From an uncultured Clostridia bacterium (GTDB lineage Bacteria; Bacillota; Clostridia; Christensenellales; Borkfalkiaceae), in NCBI GenBank assembly GCA_947632195.1, contig CANROE010000003.1:1-64000 (forward strand): a DNA stretch of 64,000 nt, written 5' to 3'. Shown here in pieces: positions 1 through 7,668 of this stretch; positions within the stretch are counted from its first letter, which is position 1; every line of letters begins with the position of its first letter. The notes beneath the pieces were generated by a model. It saw nothing but the letters and a program-made list of their open reading frames with translations, was not told where the DNA came from and did not search any database. Both the position numbers and the translations under genes were made by a program.

Positions 1-20
1 CATCCTTAGTTTTCATAATG

Positions 21-115
21 TGAGATTTCTCCACGCGCCGCAAAGCGGCTTGGTACTTCGCCTGCGGCTCGTGCCGCGCTTAGAGAATCAGAACTGCGCG
101 CGGGGCGAAATGACA
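21..115. repeat. Dispersed repeat, half element with 52-bp core
   Basis: The repeat begins with TGAGATTTCTCC and ends with CGAAATGACA, the two ends of the dispersed family seen throughout the window. Inside, positions 55-107 carry a 52-bp core that recurs nearly unchanged at 54626-54678 and 58592-58643. No gene is visible in 1-180. Confidence 0.8.
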
Positions 116-130
116 TAATTAGGAACGGCG

Positions 131-178
131 CCTCCTCAGTCACCTGCGGTGACAGCTCCCCCTCAAGGGGCAGCCAAG
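131..178. repeat. Dispersed repeat, CAGTCAC...CAGCTCCCCCTC type
   Basis: A short GC-rich repeat built around GTCACCTGCGGTGAC and AGCTCCCCCTC...GGGGCAGCC. Related copies lie at 8704-8750, 47872-47926 (inverted) and 54392-54435. Each contains one or two small hairpins. Confidence 0.75.
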
Positions 179-186
179 AAATAAGG

Positions 187-226
187 TGCCCCGCCGCGCG
201 CGTTCGCGCGCGGCGGGGCATTTTTT
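187..226 (+). terminator. Strong intrinsic terminator just upstream of spmA
   Basis: A stem GCCCCGCCGCGCGCG with a TTCG loop is followed by ATTTTTT, a textbook rho-independent terminator reading rightward. It ends a transcript that comes from left of the window, and its U-tract also overlaps the candidate -35 element of spmA. Confidence 0.85.
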
Positions 227-246
227 AAAAGTTTTCCACATACAAT
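218..246 (+). promoter_or_regulatory. Candidate sigma-E promoter of spmAB
   Basis: GCATTTT (218-224) and CATACAAT (239-246) are separated by 14 bases. The second is an exact match to the sporulation sigma-E -10 (CATACAnT) and the first matches six of seven bases of the -35 (kmATATT). spmA and spmB are sigma-E genes in Bacillus subtilis. Transcription would start at about 252-254, on the GTG start codon. Confidence 0.6.
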
Positions 247-251
247 CAAGC

Positions 252-803
252 GTGAACGGAATTTTTGCCATCGTCTTTTTGATCTCCGCCGCCGCGCTCC
301 TCTTTGTAAACCCCGACGGGTTTCTTTCCTCGCTCCTCAAAGGCGGGGAAAAGGCCGCCACCCTCTCCCTCTCTCTCCTTGCCGTCTACTGCGTTTGGCT
401 CGGCTTTTTTAAAGTAATGGAAAAGAGCGGACTTGCCGAAAAACTCGCACGTCTCCTCTTTCCCGCCGCCAAAAAACTCTTCCGCTCCCAAAACAAGGAC
501 GCCGTGTACTTTGCAAGCTGCAACCTCACCGCCAACTTTTTGGGACTGCCCGGCGCCCCCACCCCGCTCGGCATAAAAGCCGCCGAAAAATTCTGCGCCG
601 CACGCGAACATTACGCCGCCGATATGCTCTTCGTTCTCAACGCCACAAGTTTACAACTCTTGCCCACCACCGTCATCGCCCTCCGCCTTGCCTACGGCTC
701 TTCAAACAGTGTGGATATCTTTCTCCCCACCCTCCTTGCCACGCTTTTTTCCACATTGCTCGGTGGAATTCTCGTCTTTCTCACCCGCAAGAGGACCAAA
801 TGA
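252..803 (+). CDS. spmA: Spore maturation protein A
   Basis: 183-residue integral membrane protein of the SpmA family, a nucleoside-recognition (Gate) domain protein needed for spore core dehydration in bacilli and clostridia. Family landmarks visible are the WLGFFKVMEKSGL segment, SCNLTANFLGLPGAPTPLGIKA and LPTTVIALRLAYGS. The GTG at 252 was chosen because the homologous N-terminus (VN-I-- hydrophobic) begins there; the longer ATG-initiated frame from 186 would translate the terminator hairpin. There is no Shine-Dalgarno sequence, and the candidate promoter would place the transcript start on the GTG. It overlaps spmB by ATGA. Slightly shorter than the B. subtilis protein (about 196 residues). 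Confidence 0.93.
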   Translation: MNGIFAIVFLISAAALLFVNPDGFLSSLLKGGEKAATLSLSLLAVYCVWLGFFKVMEKSGLAEKLARLLFPAAKKLFRSQNKDAVYFASCNLTANFLGLPGAPTPLGIKAAEKFCAAREHYAADMLFVLNATSLQLLPTTVIALRLAYGSSNSVDIFLPTLLATLFSTLLGGILVFLTRKRTK

Positions 804-1312
804 AATATTTCGCCCTCATCGTTCCCCTTCTCTTTCTCGCGCTCTTCATCTATGCGCTCATCAAGCGGGTGAAACTCTACGACTGCTTTACGGACGGAAT
901 CAAAGAGGCGATCCCCTTGCTCTGCTCCCTCTTCCCCTACCTAGCCGCCATGCTCATGCTCTCCGAGCTCTTCGAGGCGAGCGGGCTCGCGGCAAAACTC
1001 ACCTCCTTCCTCGCCCCCGCTTTCCGCTTTCTCGGCATTCCGCCCGAGATCGGCAAACTCGTGCTCTTAAAACCTTTTTCGGGCAGCGGGTCCACCGCCC
1101 TCCTCTCCGAAATCTTCACTGCGTACGGCGCGGATAGCTATATCGCGCGCTGTGCGTGCGTCGCCTACGGTTCGAGCGAGACCGTCTTTTATATCTCCGC
1201 CGTCTACTTTGCGCGCGCCAAGCGAAAAAATTTGGCAAAACCCATTCTCATTGCCTTGTTTTCCAATTTTTGCGCCGTCATTTTCGGCTGTTTTCTCTGC
1301 CGATTTATTTGA
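800..1312 (+). CDS. spmB: Spore maturation protein B
   Basis: 170-residue membrane protein of the SpmB family, the partner of SpmA in making spores dehydrated and heat resistant. It has the nucleoside-recognition domain signature (LLKPFSGSGSTALL) and the conserved CVAYGSSETVFYISAVYF segment, with about four to five hydrophobic helices. The start is fixed by the ATGA overlap with spmA, implying translational coupling. No clear terminator follows; the AT-rich stretch 1313-1500 contains only a forward promoter. Confidence 0.95.
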   Translation: MKYFALIVPLLFLALFIYALIKRVKLYDCFTDGIKEAIPLLCSLFPYLAAMLMLSELFEASGLAAKLTSFLAPAFRFLGIPPEIGKLVLLKPFSGSGSTALLSEIFTAYGADSYIARCACVAYGSSETVFYISAVYFARAKRKNLAKPILIALFSNFCAVIFGCFLCRFI

Positions 1313-1426
1313 GGAAGTGAACAAACGACAAAAAAATTCAGTTTTTCGGCTTTTTTTGAGAGACTTTTTCAAAATGTGAAACGGACGCTAAGAAAAATCC
1401 TTTTTTAAAAAATTGTAAAAAATTTA

Positions 1427-1455
1427 TTTACTTTTGTCGAATGACCGCATATAAT
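1427..1455 (+). promoter_or_regulatory. Sigma-A-type promoter for a short unassigned transcript
   Basis: TTTACT (1427-1432), a 17-base spacer and TATAAT (1450-1455) point rightward. No open frame follows: the transcript would run from about 1462 into the hairpin at 1503-1540, about 80 nt. The predicted transcript contains a C-rich patch (TTTTCCCCC). Confidence 0.6.
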
Positions 1456-1502
1456 AAAGGCACAAAACAAGCTAGCTCATAATTTTCCCCCTTATCATTA
1501 TA

Positions 1503-1545
1503 GGAAACCCCTCCGAGACGCGAGTTCCGGAGGGGTTTCCCTATT
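1503..1545. terminator. Hairpin between the spmAB side and the O-antigen-ligase-like gene
   Basis: GGAAACCCCTCCG pairs with CGGAGGGGTTTCC (13 bp, 12-base loop), followed on + by CTATTT. It sits just past the stop of the minus-strand membrane gene and may end both that mRNA and the short + transcript. The U-runs are weak on both sides, so strength is uncertain. Confidence 0.6.
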
Positions 1546-1555
1546 TAGCGGTTTT

Positions 1556-3037
1556 TTATGAAACAGACTTTGTTTTTTCGTTAGGCTCTGCTTTTTCGCT
1601 CCCTTCCGCAAAGGCAAGCAATGTGCCGTAGAGCATGCCCGGGCCGAAGTTGAAGAAGTGGCAATCGACAAAGCTCGTGAGCAGAAACGCCGAGATACAC
1701 ACCGCGATGAATATCTTTTCCGCCGTGATACGGCGGAACAGCAGGAGAACCGTTTCAAGCCTGTGCAGCGCATAGCAGGCGAGCGCAAAGATCCCGCCCG
1801 AGGCGAGCAGCTGTACATAAGTGTTGTGATAGCGGGGCGGCAAAAACGCACCCTCGGGCAGATCGCCCCAGCGGAACGCGCCGCACCGGTAAAACCCCAC
1901 GCCGAAGAAGGGCGCTTTCTTGAATTGCTCGATGCCGCCTTGGTAGATCTCCCACCGTCCGCTGTCGTCGAGCCCCACTTCAAAAATGCCCGCAAACGCC
2001 TCCTCCACCGCCTTCTTGAATGCGGGGTCGCACAAAAATACGATCAGAAGTACGGCTGCGCCACCCGCGATCACGCCGACCGTTGCGGCGTTCACCTTTA
2101 AATTGCATCCCCTGCTCATTGCAAGCGTGGCGGCGATCCCGAACAGAAACGCGAGCCCGCCCAGCAGCATGCACCCACGGCTCTGCGTGAATACGACCCC
2201 GATGTAGAGAACAAACGCAAGGAGAAGATACAGATAGCTTTGCCGCTTTTTTACCGCATAATAAAGGGGTGCGGGCGCGCACATCGCAAGCGCGCAACCC
2301 ACATTGTTATATATGCCCCAGCCCGTGACCAGATTCGCACGGTTGACCTCGCCGTCCGAAAAGAGGGCGGAGATCTCTCCCGAAAGACAGTACATGCCGA
2401 CTACTTCCGCAAGAATGCCGATCCCGAGCATGGTAAACACGCGCGCAAACATTCCCTTATCCGTCTTTTTCCAATCTACGCCGTAATAAAAGAGAAAATA
2501 GAGGCCGCTGAGAGAGAGAATTTGCACAAACCCGAATAGCGCCGTCTTAAAATCGTAATACCGGCTGAACAGCCCCGCAAGGACATAGGCAAGCCCGAGC
2601 CCGCAAAATCCCAGCGCGAGCGCGGGCACTTTTTTGTTCTCCCCGCGCATGAGAATGACGATAAACCGCGTCAACAAAATGACGACCGCCGCCGCGATGA
2701 TAAAGGTGAGCTGAATGACAAACAACGGATCGTAAAAAGCGGACGGACGCCATGCGGGATCGTCCTTCGGCGGGAACGCCGCAGGATTGTTTGCATAGGA
2801 GATCGTCATGTAACAACAGAGGATCACGGCAATAAGGGGCGCAAGATCGTCATCGAACAGAACGACCAAAAGCCCGAAAATGAGATAGAGATAGAAAACG
2901 GGCAGCTCCAACGAAAAGACGTTGGCGCACACCATCAGAAAAACCGAAAGGGCGGTGAACAGGGGAGAATGCAGAAAACGGCGCAGCGCGCGCACGACCC
3001 GATACTCCCCGAAATTGTTCAGACATTCTAACAGCAT
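1556..3037 (-). CDS. O-antigen ligase/polymerase-like membrane protein
   Basis: 493 residues with 11-12 predicted membrane helices. A Wzy_C-type (O-antigen ligase family) core sits around VFTQSRGCMLLGG and the large loop with DDSGRWEIYQGGIEQF and GVGFYRCGAF...YHNTYVQLLASGG. Enzymes of this fold join or polymerise lipid-linked glycans on the outer face of the membrane; in a Gram-positive the substrate cannot be told, and no other glycan genes are adjacent. The ATG at 3037 lies exactly where transcription from the promoter at 3044-3072 should begin. A GTG at 2995, preceded by GGGGAG at a normal distance, may therefore be the true start (479 residues). Confidence 0.8.
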   Translation of the reverse strand: MLLECLNNFGEYRVVRALRRFLHSPLFTALSVFLMVCANVFSLELPVFYLYLIFGLLVVLFDDDLAPLIAVILCCYMTISYANNPAAFPPKDDPAWRPSAFYDPLFVIQLTFIIAAAVVILLTRFIVILMRGENKKVPALALGFCGLGLAYVLAGLFSRYYDFKTALFGFVQILSLSGLYFLFYYGVDWKKTDKGMFARVFTMLGIGILAEVVGMYCLSGEISALFSDGEVNRANLVTGWGIYNNVGCALAMCAPAPLYYAVKKRQSYLYLLLAFVLYIGVVFTQSRGCMLLGGLAFLFGIAATLAMSRGCNLKVNAATVGVIAGGAAVLLIVFLCDPAFKKAVEEAFAGIFEVGLDDSGRWEIYQGGIEQFKKAPFFGVGFYRCGAFRWGDLPEGAFLPPRYHNTYVQLLASGGIFALACYALHRLETVLLLFRRITAEKIFIAVCISAFLLTSFVDCHFFNFGPGMLYGTLLAFAEGSEKAEPNEKTKSVS

Positions 3038-3043
3038 AGCCTC

Positions 3044-3072
3044 ATTATAGTCCTTTGCAAATATGAACGCAA
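3044..3072 (-). promoter_or_regulatory. Sigma-A promoter of the O-antigen-ligase-like gene
   Basis: On the minus strand TTGCGT (3067-3072) and TATAAT (3044-3049) are spaced by 17 bases. Transcription would begin near 3037, on or just before the first ATG. Confidence 0.7.
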
Positions 3073-3097
3073 GTATTTTCGTCCGTTTCCGACAAAT

Positions 3098-3907
3098 TTA
3101 CAGATCGAGAACCTCTTTGTAAAGTTCGCTCTTTGAAACGCCGCGATCCTTGGCGGCGCGTTTGAGCGCCTCTTTTTTATCCAGCCCCTCGTCCATGTAT
3201 TTTTTGACGTGCTCCCTCGGTGAGAGCGCGTTGAGCGGGTTTTCCTCCGCCGCGCCCTCCACGAGCAGGACATATTCCCCCCGCTTTTCGCCCGTCAGCC
3301 CCTCCGACAGCAGAAAAGATACGCTCTCCTCGTGGATCTTGGAAATTTCCCGCACGGCGCACGCTCTGCGCTCGCCGAACACTTCATACAGATCGGCAAT
3401 ATCCCGCTCCACATCCTGCGGCGCGGCATGAAAGACGAGCGTCTCGCGGGAAACTTTGTAGCGCGCGAGCAGTTCTTTGCGCTCCCCCGCTTTATCGGGC
3501 AAAAATCCGATGAACGTGAACCTGTCGGCGGGCAGGGCGGAGAGCACGAGGGCGCAGACAAATGCGCACGCGCCCGGCAAAACGGTGTACGGCTCCCCCG
3601 CCTCCCGCAACGTGCGGCAGACGAGATTGCCCGGGTCCGAGATGACGGGCATGCCCGCGTCGGAAACGATCGCAACTTCCTTCCCCTCCCGCGAGGCCGC
3701 CAAAATTTTCTCCGCAGCCTCCCGCTCGTTGAATTTATGGCAGGACAAAAGGGGCTTTTTGATGTTGTACGCCGTGAGCAGTTTGAGGGTGTGGCGGGTA
3801 TCTTCGCAAAAAATGACGTCCGCCGCCCTCAGCGTTTCGAGGGCGCGAAGGGTGATGTCTTTGAGATTTCCGATGGGCGTTGCAACAAAACTGATCATAT
3901 CTTTCAA
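3098..3907 (-). CDS. rsmI: 16S rRNA (cytidine(1402)-2'-O)-methyltransferase
   Basis: 269-residue RsmI, a tetrapyrrole-methylase-fold enzyme that 2'-O-methylates C1402 in the decoding centre of 16S rRNA. The diagnostic motifs are ATPIGNLKDITLRALETL near the N-terminus, FCEDTRHTLKLL, and SDAGMPVISDPG in the SAM site. The C-terminal tail carries a helix-turn-helix-like segment (KKEALKRAAKDRGVSKSELY). Its start overlaps the stop of trmN6 by ATGA, the same pair order as yabB-yabC in B. subtilis. Confidence 0.95.
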   Translation of the reverse strand: MKDMISFVATPIGNLKDITLRALETLRAADVIFCEDTRHTLKLLTAYNIKKPLLSCHKFNEREAAEKILAASREGKEVAIVSDAGMPVISDPGNLVCRTLREAGEPYTVLPGACAFVCALVLSALPADRFTFIGFLPDKAGERKELLARYKVSRETLVFHAAPQDVERDIADLYEVFGERRACAVREISKIHEESVSFLLSEGLTGEKRGEYVLLVEGAAEENPLNALSPREHVKKYMDEGLDKKEALKRAAKDRGVSKSELYKEVLDL

Positions 3908-4566
3908 CCGTTGATTTTGACGGGCAATACGTCAAGCCCGCGCTTGCCGCCCTTGACCGCCGCCACCAAGGCGGCGTACGGCTTGGCGTTCCCCTTTCCC
4001 GCAACAAGTTGCAGTTTTTTGGGTTCGAGATTTACGGCATGCAGGGCACAGAATACTTCGGAGAGCCTGTCCGCGCGGTGCACGAGCGCAAACCTGCCGC
4101 CGAATTTGAGACATCTGCCCGCCGCGCCCACAAGTTCTTCCAGCGTGAGCGAGAGCTCCTTGCGGCAGACCGCCTTTTCCCCGTCCGCTTTTTCAAATCC
4201 GTCCCGCTCGTAGGGAGGGTTGCACAGAATAAGAGAAAATTTTTCGGTGTATTCGGCGGGAATGTCCTGCAAACGGCAATTCTCCACCGTAATTTTCTCT
4301 TCCAAAGCATTCAGCGCGACCGTGCGGCGGCTCATTTCGGCAAGCGGCTGCTGCATTTCAAAGAGCGTAACGTGCTCCACGCCGCTGTTCTCGGCGAAAA
4401 AATGCAGCCCGACGATCCCGCTGCCTGCGCAAAAGTCGGCGACCCGCTCTCCCTTCTTCGCCCGCAAAAAGCGCGCCAAGAGCACGCTGTCCGACGTAAA
4501 ACGGTACAGCGATGTATCCTGTATGATGCGGTAATTGCCGATGAGAAGGGGTTCGATCACTTGCAT
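3904..4566 (-). CDS. trmN6: tRNA1(Val) (adenine(37)-N6)-methyltransferase-like protein
   Basis: 220-residue class I SAM methyltransferase of the YfiC/YabB (TrmN6) family. The SAM loop is VADFCAGSGIVGLHF and the catalytic N6-adenine motif NPPYERDG lies near residue 116. E. coli TrmN6 methylates A37 of tRNA-Val1; the exact target in this organism is not shown by sequence. Only a weak ribosome site precedes the ATG. The gene lies just past the ferredoxin terminator and is coupled to rsmI by a 4-base overlap. Confidence 0.88.
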   Translation of the reverse strand: MQVIEPLLIGNYRIIQDTSLYRFTSDSVLLARFLRAKKGERVADFCAGSGIVGLHFFAENSGVEHVTLFEMQQPLAEMSRRTVALNALEEKITVENCRLQDIPAEYTEKFSLILCNPPYERDGFEKADGEKAVCRKELSLTLEELVGAAGRCLKFGGRFALVHRADRLSEVFCALHAVNLEPKKLQLVAGKGNAKPYAALVAAVKGGKRGLDVLPVKING

Positions 4567-4580
4567 AATTTTCTATGAAA

Positions 4581-4612
4581 AGAAAAAGGGCGCGAAACAA
4601 CGCGCCCGATTT
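4581..4612 (-). terminator. Intrinsic terminator of the ferredoxin gene
   Basis: GGGCGCG (4588-4594) pairs with CGCGCCC (4601-4607). On the minus strand the stem is followed by TTTTTCTTTT. Confidence 0.85.
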
Positions 4613-4623
4613 TTCTTCCGATG

Positions 4624-4794
4624 TTATTCGGCTTCGATCGCTCCGGTGGGGCAACCGTCTTCGCACGCACCGCAGTCGATGCAGGCGTCCGGATCGACGA
4701 CATAAGTCGTATCGCCGGGGGCGATAGCGCCTACGGGGCAAGTATCCGCGCACGCGCCGCAGGAGACACATGCTTCGCTGATCTTGTGAGCCAT
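4624..4794 (-). CDS. 2[4Fe-4S] ferredoxin
   Basis: 56-residue clostridial-type ferredoxin, a small soluble electron carrier for low-potential reactions. Two CxxCxxCxxxCP clusters are intact: C9, C12, C15, C19 and C38, C41, C44, C48. The ATG follows GGAGGTG at good spacing. It is monocistronic, with its own promoter (4824-4852) and terminator (4581-4612). The shared neighbours (yaaT upstream, trmN6 downstream) do not identify a specific redox partner. Confident as ferredoxin; its partner enzyme is unknown. Confidence 0.95.
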   Translation of the reverse strand: MAHKISEACVSCGACADTCPVGAIAPGDTTYVVDPDACIDCGACEDGCPTGAIEAE

Positions 4795-4823
4795 AGTGAC
4801 ACCTCCATAAAAATCTTATCCGT

Positions 4824-4852
4824 ATTATAGCACAAGATTTCCCTTTCGTAAA
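4824..4852 (-). promoter_or_regulatory. Sigma-A promoter of the ferredoxin gene
   Basis: TTTACG (4847-4852), 17-base spacer, TATAAT (4824-4829) on the minus strand, about 30 bases upstream of the ATG. Confidence 0.8.
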
Positions 4853-4871
4853 GTTTTTTCAGAGAATTTTT

Positions 4872-5729
4872 TTATTCTTCGGGAATTTTGTCGCTATCGT
4901 CATCGTCGTCCTTCTCGCTCTTCTCGGGAGCGCGCTTGAACGAGAGCTGGTCGACGGGAAAATCACGGTAAAAGAGGCTCCCGTCCTTTTCGATCTTCAC
5001 CCGCACCTGCATGGTGAGCATGTTGACTGTAATGACCGAGCCCTGCCCCTCGGGCGTGCCTACCATGGAACCGATCTTGGGCATCTTCTTGAACGCGCCC
5101 GCGTAATAATCGTTTTCATAGGAGAGGCAGCACATGAGCCGTCCGCACAGCCCGCTGATCTTGGTGGGGTTGAGCGAAAGGCCCTGGTTCTTCGCCATTT
5201 TGATACTCACCTTGCGGAACTCCGGCATGCAGCTCGCGCAGCAGCACGACCTGCCGCAGGGCGCGACCCCGCCCAAAATGCGCGTTTCGTCGCGGATCCC
5301 CACCTGCCTGAGTTCGATACGGATATGGAACACCGCCGCGAGATCTTTGACGAGTTCGCGGAAATCCACCCTTCCCTCTGCCGAGAAATAAAAGATGACT
5401 TTACTTCCGTCGAAGGTGAATTCGCAGGAGATGATCTTCATGTCGAGCCCGCGCGCGGCGACTTTTTCCTTGCAGATCTTGATCGCCTCCGCACGGCGGC
5501 TCTCGTTTATGCGCACCGTTTCGAGATCTTGCTCCGTCGCGACCCGAAGAACGGGCTTTAACGGGGCGGTGGCCTCCGCCTCCCACTCGGGCTCCACGAC
5601 CGTGCCGTATTCGGTGCCGCGCGATGTCTCGACGATGACCCCCTGCCCGCGTTTGAGCGTGAGCCCGCCCGATGTAAAATAATAGGGTTTACAGTTGCCC
5701 TTGAATTTGATGATGACTACCTTTGCCAC
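4872..5729 (-). CDS. ricT: PSP1-domain protein YaaT/RicT
   Basis: 285-residue PSP1 C-terminal-domain protein, orthologous to B. subtilis YaaT (RicT). In B. subtilis it is one part of the Ric complex, which binds Fe-S clusters, promotes RNase Y-dependent mRNA processing and supports sporulation. The cysteine clusters CGRSCCCASC and GLCGRLMCCLSYEND are retained, as is the IKMAKNQGLSLNPTKISG core. The tail is acidic (KDDDDDSDK). The GTG start at 5729 has AGGAGA at good spacing and overlaps the end of holB by 13 bases. The gene order holB-yaaT is conserved in Firmicutes; partner genes ricA and ricF are not in the window. Confidence 0.94.
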   Translation of the reverse strand: MAKVVIIKFKGNCKPYYFTSGGLTLKRGQGVIVETSRGTEYGTVVEPEWEAEATAPLKPVLRVATEQDLETVRINESRRAEAIKICKEKVAARGLDMKIISCEFTFDGSKVIFYFSAEGRVDFRELVKDLAAVFHIRIELRQVGIRDETRILGGVAPCGRSCCCASCMPEFRKVSIKMAKNQGLSLNPTKISGLCGRLMCCLSYENDYYAGAFKKMPKIGSMVGTPEGQGSVITVNMLTMQVRVKIEKDGSLFYRDFPVDQLSFKRAPEKSEKDDDDDSDKIPEE

Positions 5730-6619
5730 TTTTCTTTCTCCTCTTTGATACCGAGCGCAAGCGCATACAGACAGCTTGCGAAGTTCGCGTTGAATTGGAT
5801 CTGCTTTTCCGCCTCGCCCACAAGCCCGAGCGCGGCGATGATCGCGCCCAAAGAATAGCCCTCGACGAGCCCGCCGGAATGCACATATTCCGTCTTGCCC
5901 GCCGCCTGCATGAGCATGTCGCGAAGCAGGCTTTTGAGCGCCGCAAAAAATTCCCTCTTGTCCTTCCTCTCCCCCAATTCGCGGCAGAAGAGCTCGGAGC
6001 CCTCCAACGATAAAAACCGCCGCGCCAGAGAAAAATTTTCCCCGCCGCCGAAGAGGAGATTTTCCGCCACCGAAAAGATCCCGCCGCACGCGCCCGCCGC
6101 ACGCGAGACATCCTCCCCGGGATATTTGCGCGCAAGCGCCCGCTGAACATCTTCCTCCGCAAAGGGAGGAACGACGTATTTCACCGTGCGCGAAAGTACG
6201 GTGGGCAGAACGGAGAACTCCGCCGACGCACCCAGCAGGAAATGCACGCCCTCGGGCGGCTCTTCCAGAATTTTCAACAGCTTGTTCTGCACGAGCGCGG
6301 GCGCCGTGTGAAAGCCGTCGAGCACGAAAAGTTTTTTCCCCGCCTCCACGGGCGCGAGCAAACTTTCCTCCGAGATCGCGTCGCAATCCTCTGCATTGAG
6401 CTTGCCGCCCTCTTCGGGAAAGATGAGACAGTCCGAAAAGGTCTCGCCGTCGATGAGGGCCGCTGCGCGGGAGCCGTCCTCCGCGCCGAAGAAACGCTTG
6501 GCGCACTCTTTTAAGAGCATGCGAAGGTACTTTTCGTCGGGGAAGAGCACGAGAGCCGCCCCGAACTCTCCCCGTCCCATTGCCCGATATGCGGTTGTGG
6601 AGCGGAGCAACTCTTTCAT
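5717..6619 (-). CDS. holB: DNA polymerase III subunit delta'
   Basis: 300-residue clamp-loader delta' subunit, an AAA+ fold protein that helps load the beta clamp but does not hydrolyse ATP. The signature NKLLKILEEPP is present, followed by SRTVKY where catalytic-site SRC occurs in many homologues. No P-loop is seen, as expected for delta'. The first half has diverged. The ATG at 6619 has GGGAGGAGA ahead of it and overlaps the upstream stop by ATGA. Placement between a yaaO-type gene and yaaT supports the call; the tmk gene usually found here is absent. Confidence 0.92.
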   Translation of the reverse strand: MKELLRSTTAYRAMGRGEFGAALVLFPDEKYLRMLLKECAKRFFGAEDGSRAAALIDGETFSDCLIFPEEGGKLNAEDCDAISEESLLAPVEAGKKLFVLDGFHTAPALVQNKLLKILEEPPEGVHFLLGASAEFSVLPTVLSRTVKYVVPPFAEEDVQRALARKYPGEDVSRAAGACGGIFSVAENLLFGGGENFSLARRFLSLEGSELFCRELGERKDKREFFAALKSLLRDMLMQAAGKTEYVHSGGLVEGYSLGAIIAALGLVGEAEKQIQFNANFASCLYALALGIKEEKEKWQR

Positions 6620-7668
6620 TTCTCCTCCCGATACATGGGGATCGCGCCTGCGGGCGCATTCTCCGCCACGCCGCCGCGCGGCAGCCGTCCGAGCAGTTTC
6701 CCCAACTGTTTCAGCTCCCCTTTCTTCGTGCAGGGGGAGAGATAGAACATTAAATAGTTTCCGTCGTTGAACTCGGGATATACGCCGTGCCGTTCGAGAT
6801 CGCGCTGCGCCGCGTTGCAGTTCGCGCCGAACGGAAGGAGCAATTTGCTCCAATCGGCGTTCTTTACGCAACCGTATTGCCTTTTAAAGGCGTCTGCCGC
6901 ACATTCGAGCTCTTCGTTGCGCGGGTATTTCACGGCATATTCCACGCTCGCCATGATGGGATAGGAGGGCGAACTCGTGCGGAACATCGTTACCCCCTCT
7001 TGCAGCGGCTTTGCCCACTCTTCGCTCTTTGCCGAAACGACCGCCCCCTGCGTGAGCGCGGGAAGGGACTTGTGCACGCCGTCCACCCAAAGATCGGCAT
7101 AGCTCCCCGCATACAGCGCGGGCACAAAGTGCAGATGCCCCCCGTGCGCGCCGTCGAGGACAAGCGGCTTGTTTTCCCCCTTGCAGAGCGCGGAAATCGC
7201 GGCAAGATCGGGAAAATTCCCATAGTAATCGGGAGAGGTGAGCAAAAGCGCGTCCGCCTTTGCAAGGGCCGCTTCCGCCTCTTGGAAAGAGGGTTGGGCG
7301 GGAATGCCGAATTGCGTGTGCTGAAAAACGGGGACGATCCCGAGCCCGAACGCTTTACAGGCATGAAAGACGCTCGGGTGGGAAAAAACGGGCGCGGCGA
7401 CACTGCGCGCTCCCGTAGCTTTCAGCGCCCAAAGCATGGAAAAGACCCCCGAAGTGCTCCCGTCCGTCAAGAGAAAACTGCGCTTTGCGCCCAAAATACG
7501 GGCAATATCTTCCTGCGCCTTTTTCAGCACGCCCGAGGGGGAGAGCAGACAGTCCGAATAGCCGAGCTCCGTAATGTCCGCGCCCGCGCGCTTATGCCCG
7601 GGGGTGTGAAAGGAAATGTGCTTTTTTTGCGCGCGGAGCATTTCCGCGATGTAGAGGCGCTCTTTCAT
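6616..7668 (-). CDS. Short Orn/Lys/Arg decarboxylase-family PLP protein
   Basis: 350-residue fold-type I PLP protein of the Orn/Lys/Arg decarboxylase major-domain family (YaaO group). Visible are the substrate-loop motif HTPGHKR (residues 21-27), DGSTSGVFSML, LDGAHGGHL for the cofactor aspartate, and DGVHKSLPALTQGA with the PLP lysine. Typical members have 450-490 residues with a separate C-terminal domain; here the protein stops soon after the major domain. It could still decarboxylate a basic amino acid, but substrate and activity are open. It overlaps both neighbours by ATGA, so it is co-translated with holB. Confidence 0.85.
   Translation of the reverse strand: MKERLYIAEMLRAQKKHISFHTPGHKRAGADITELGYSDCLLSPSGVLKKAQEDIARILGAKRSFLLTDGSTSGVFSMLWALKATGARSVAAPVFSHPSVFHACKAFGLGIVPVFQHTQFGIPAQPSFQEAEAALAKADALLLTSPDYYGNFPDLAAISALCKGENKPLVLDGAHGGHLHFVPALYAGSYADLWVDGVHKSLPALTQGAVVSAKSEEWAKPLQEGVTMFRTSSPSYPIMASVEYAVKYPRNEELECAADAFKRQYGCVKNADWSKLLLPFGANCNAAQRDLERHGVYPEFNDGNYLMFYLSPCTKKGELKQLGKLLGRLPRGGVAENAPAGAIPMYREEK

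Noticed and set aside
4872-6659. A 595-residue fusion of an Arg-rich domain to YaaT
   Set aside because: The first half is an out-of-frame shadow of holB; YaaT begins at the GTG at 5729 with its own ribosome site.
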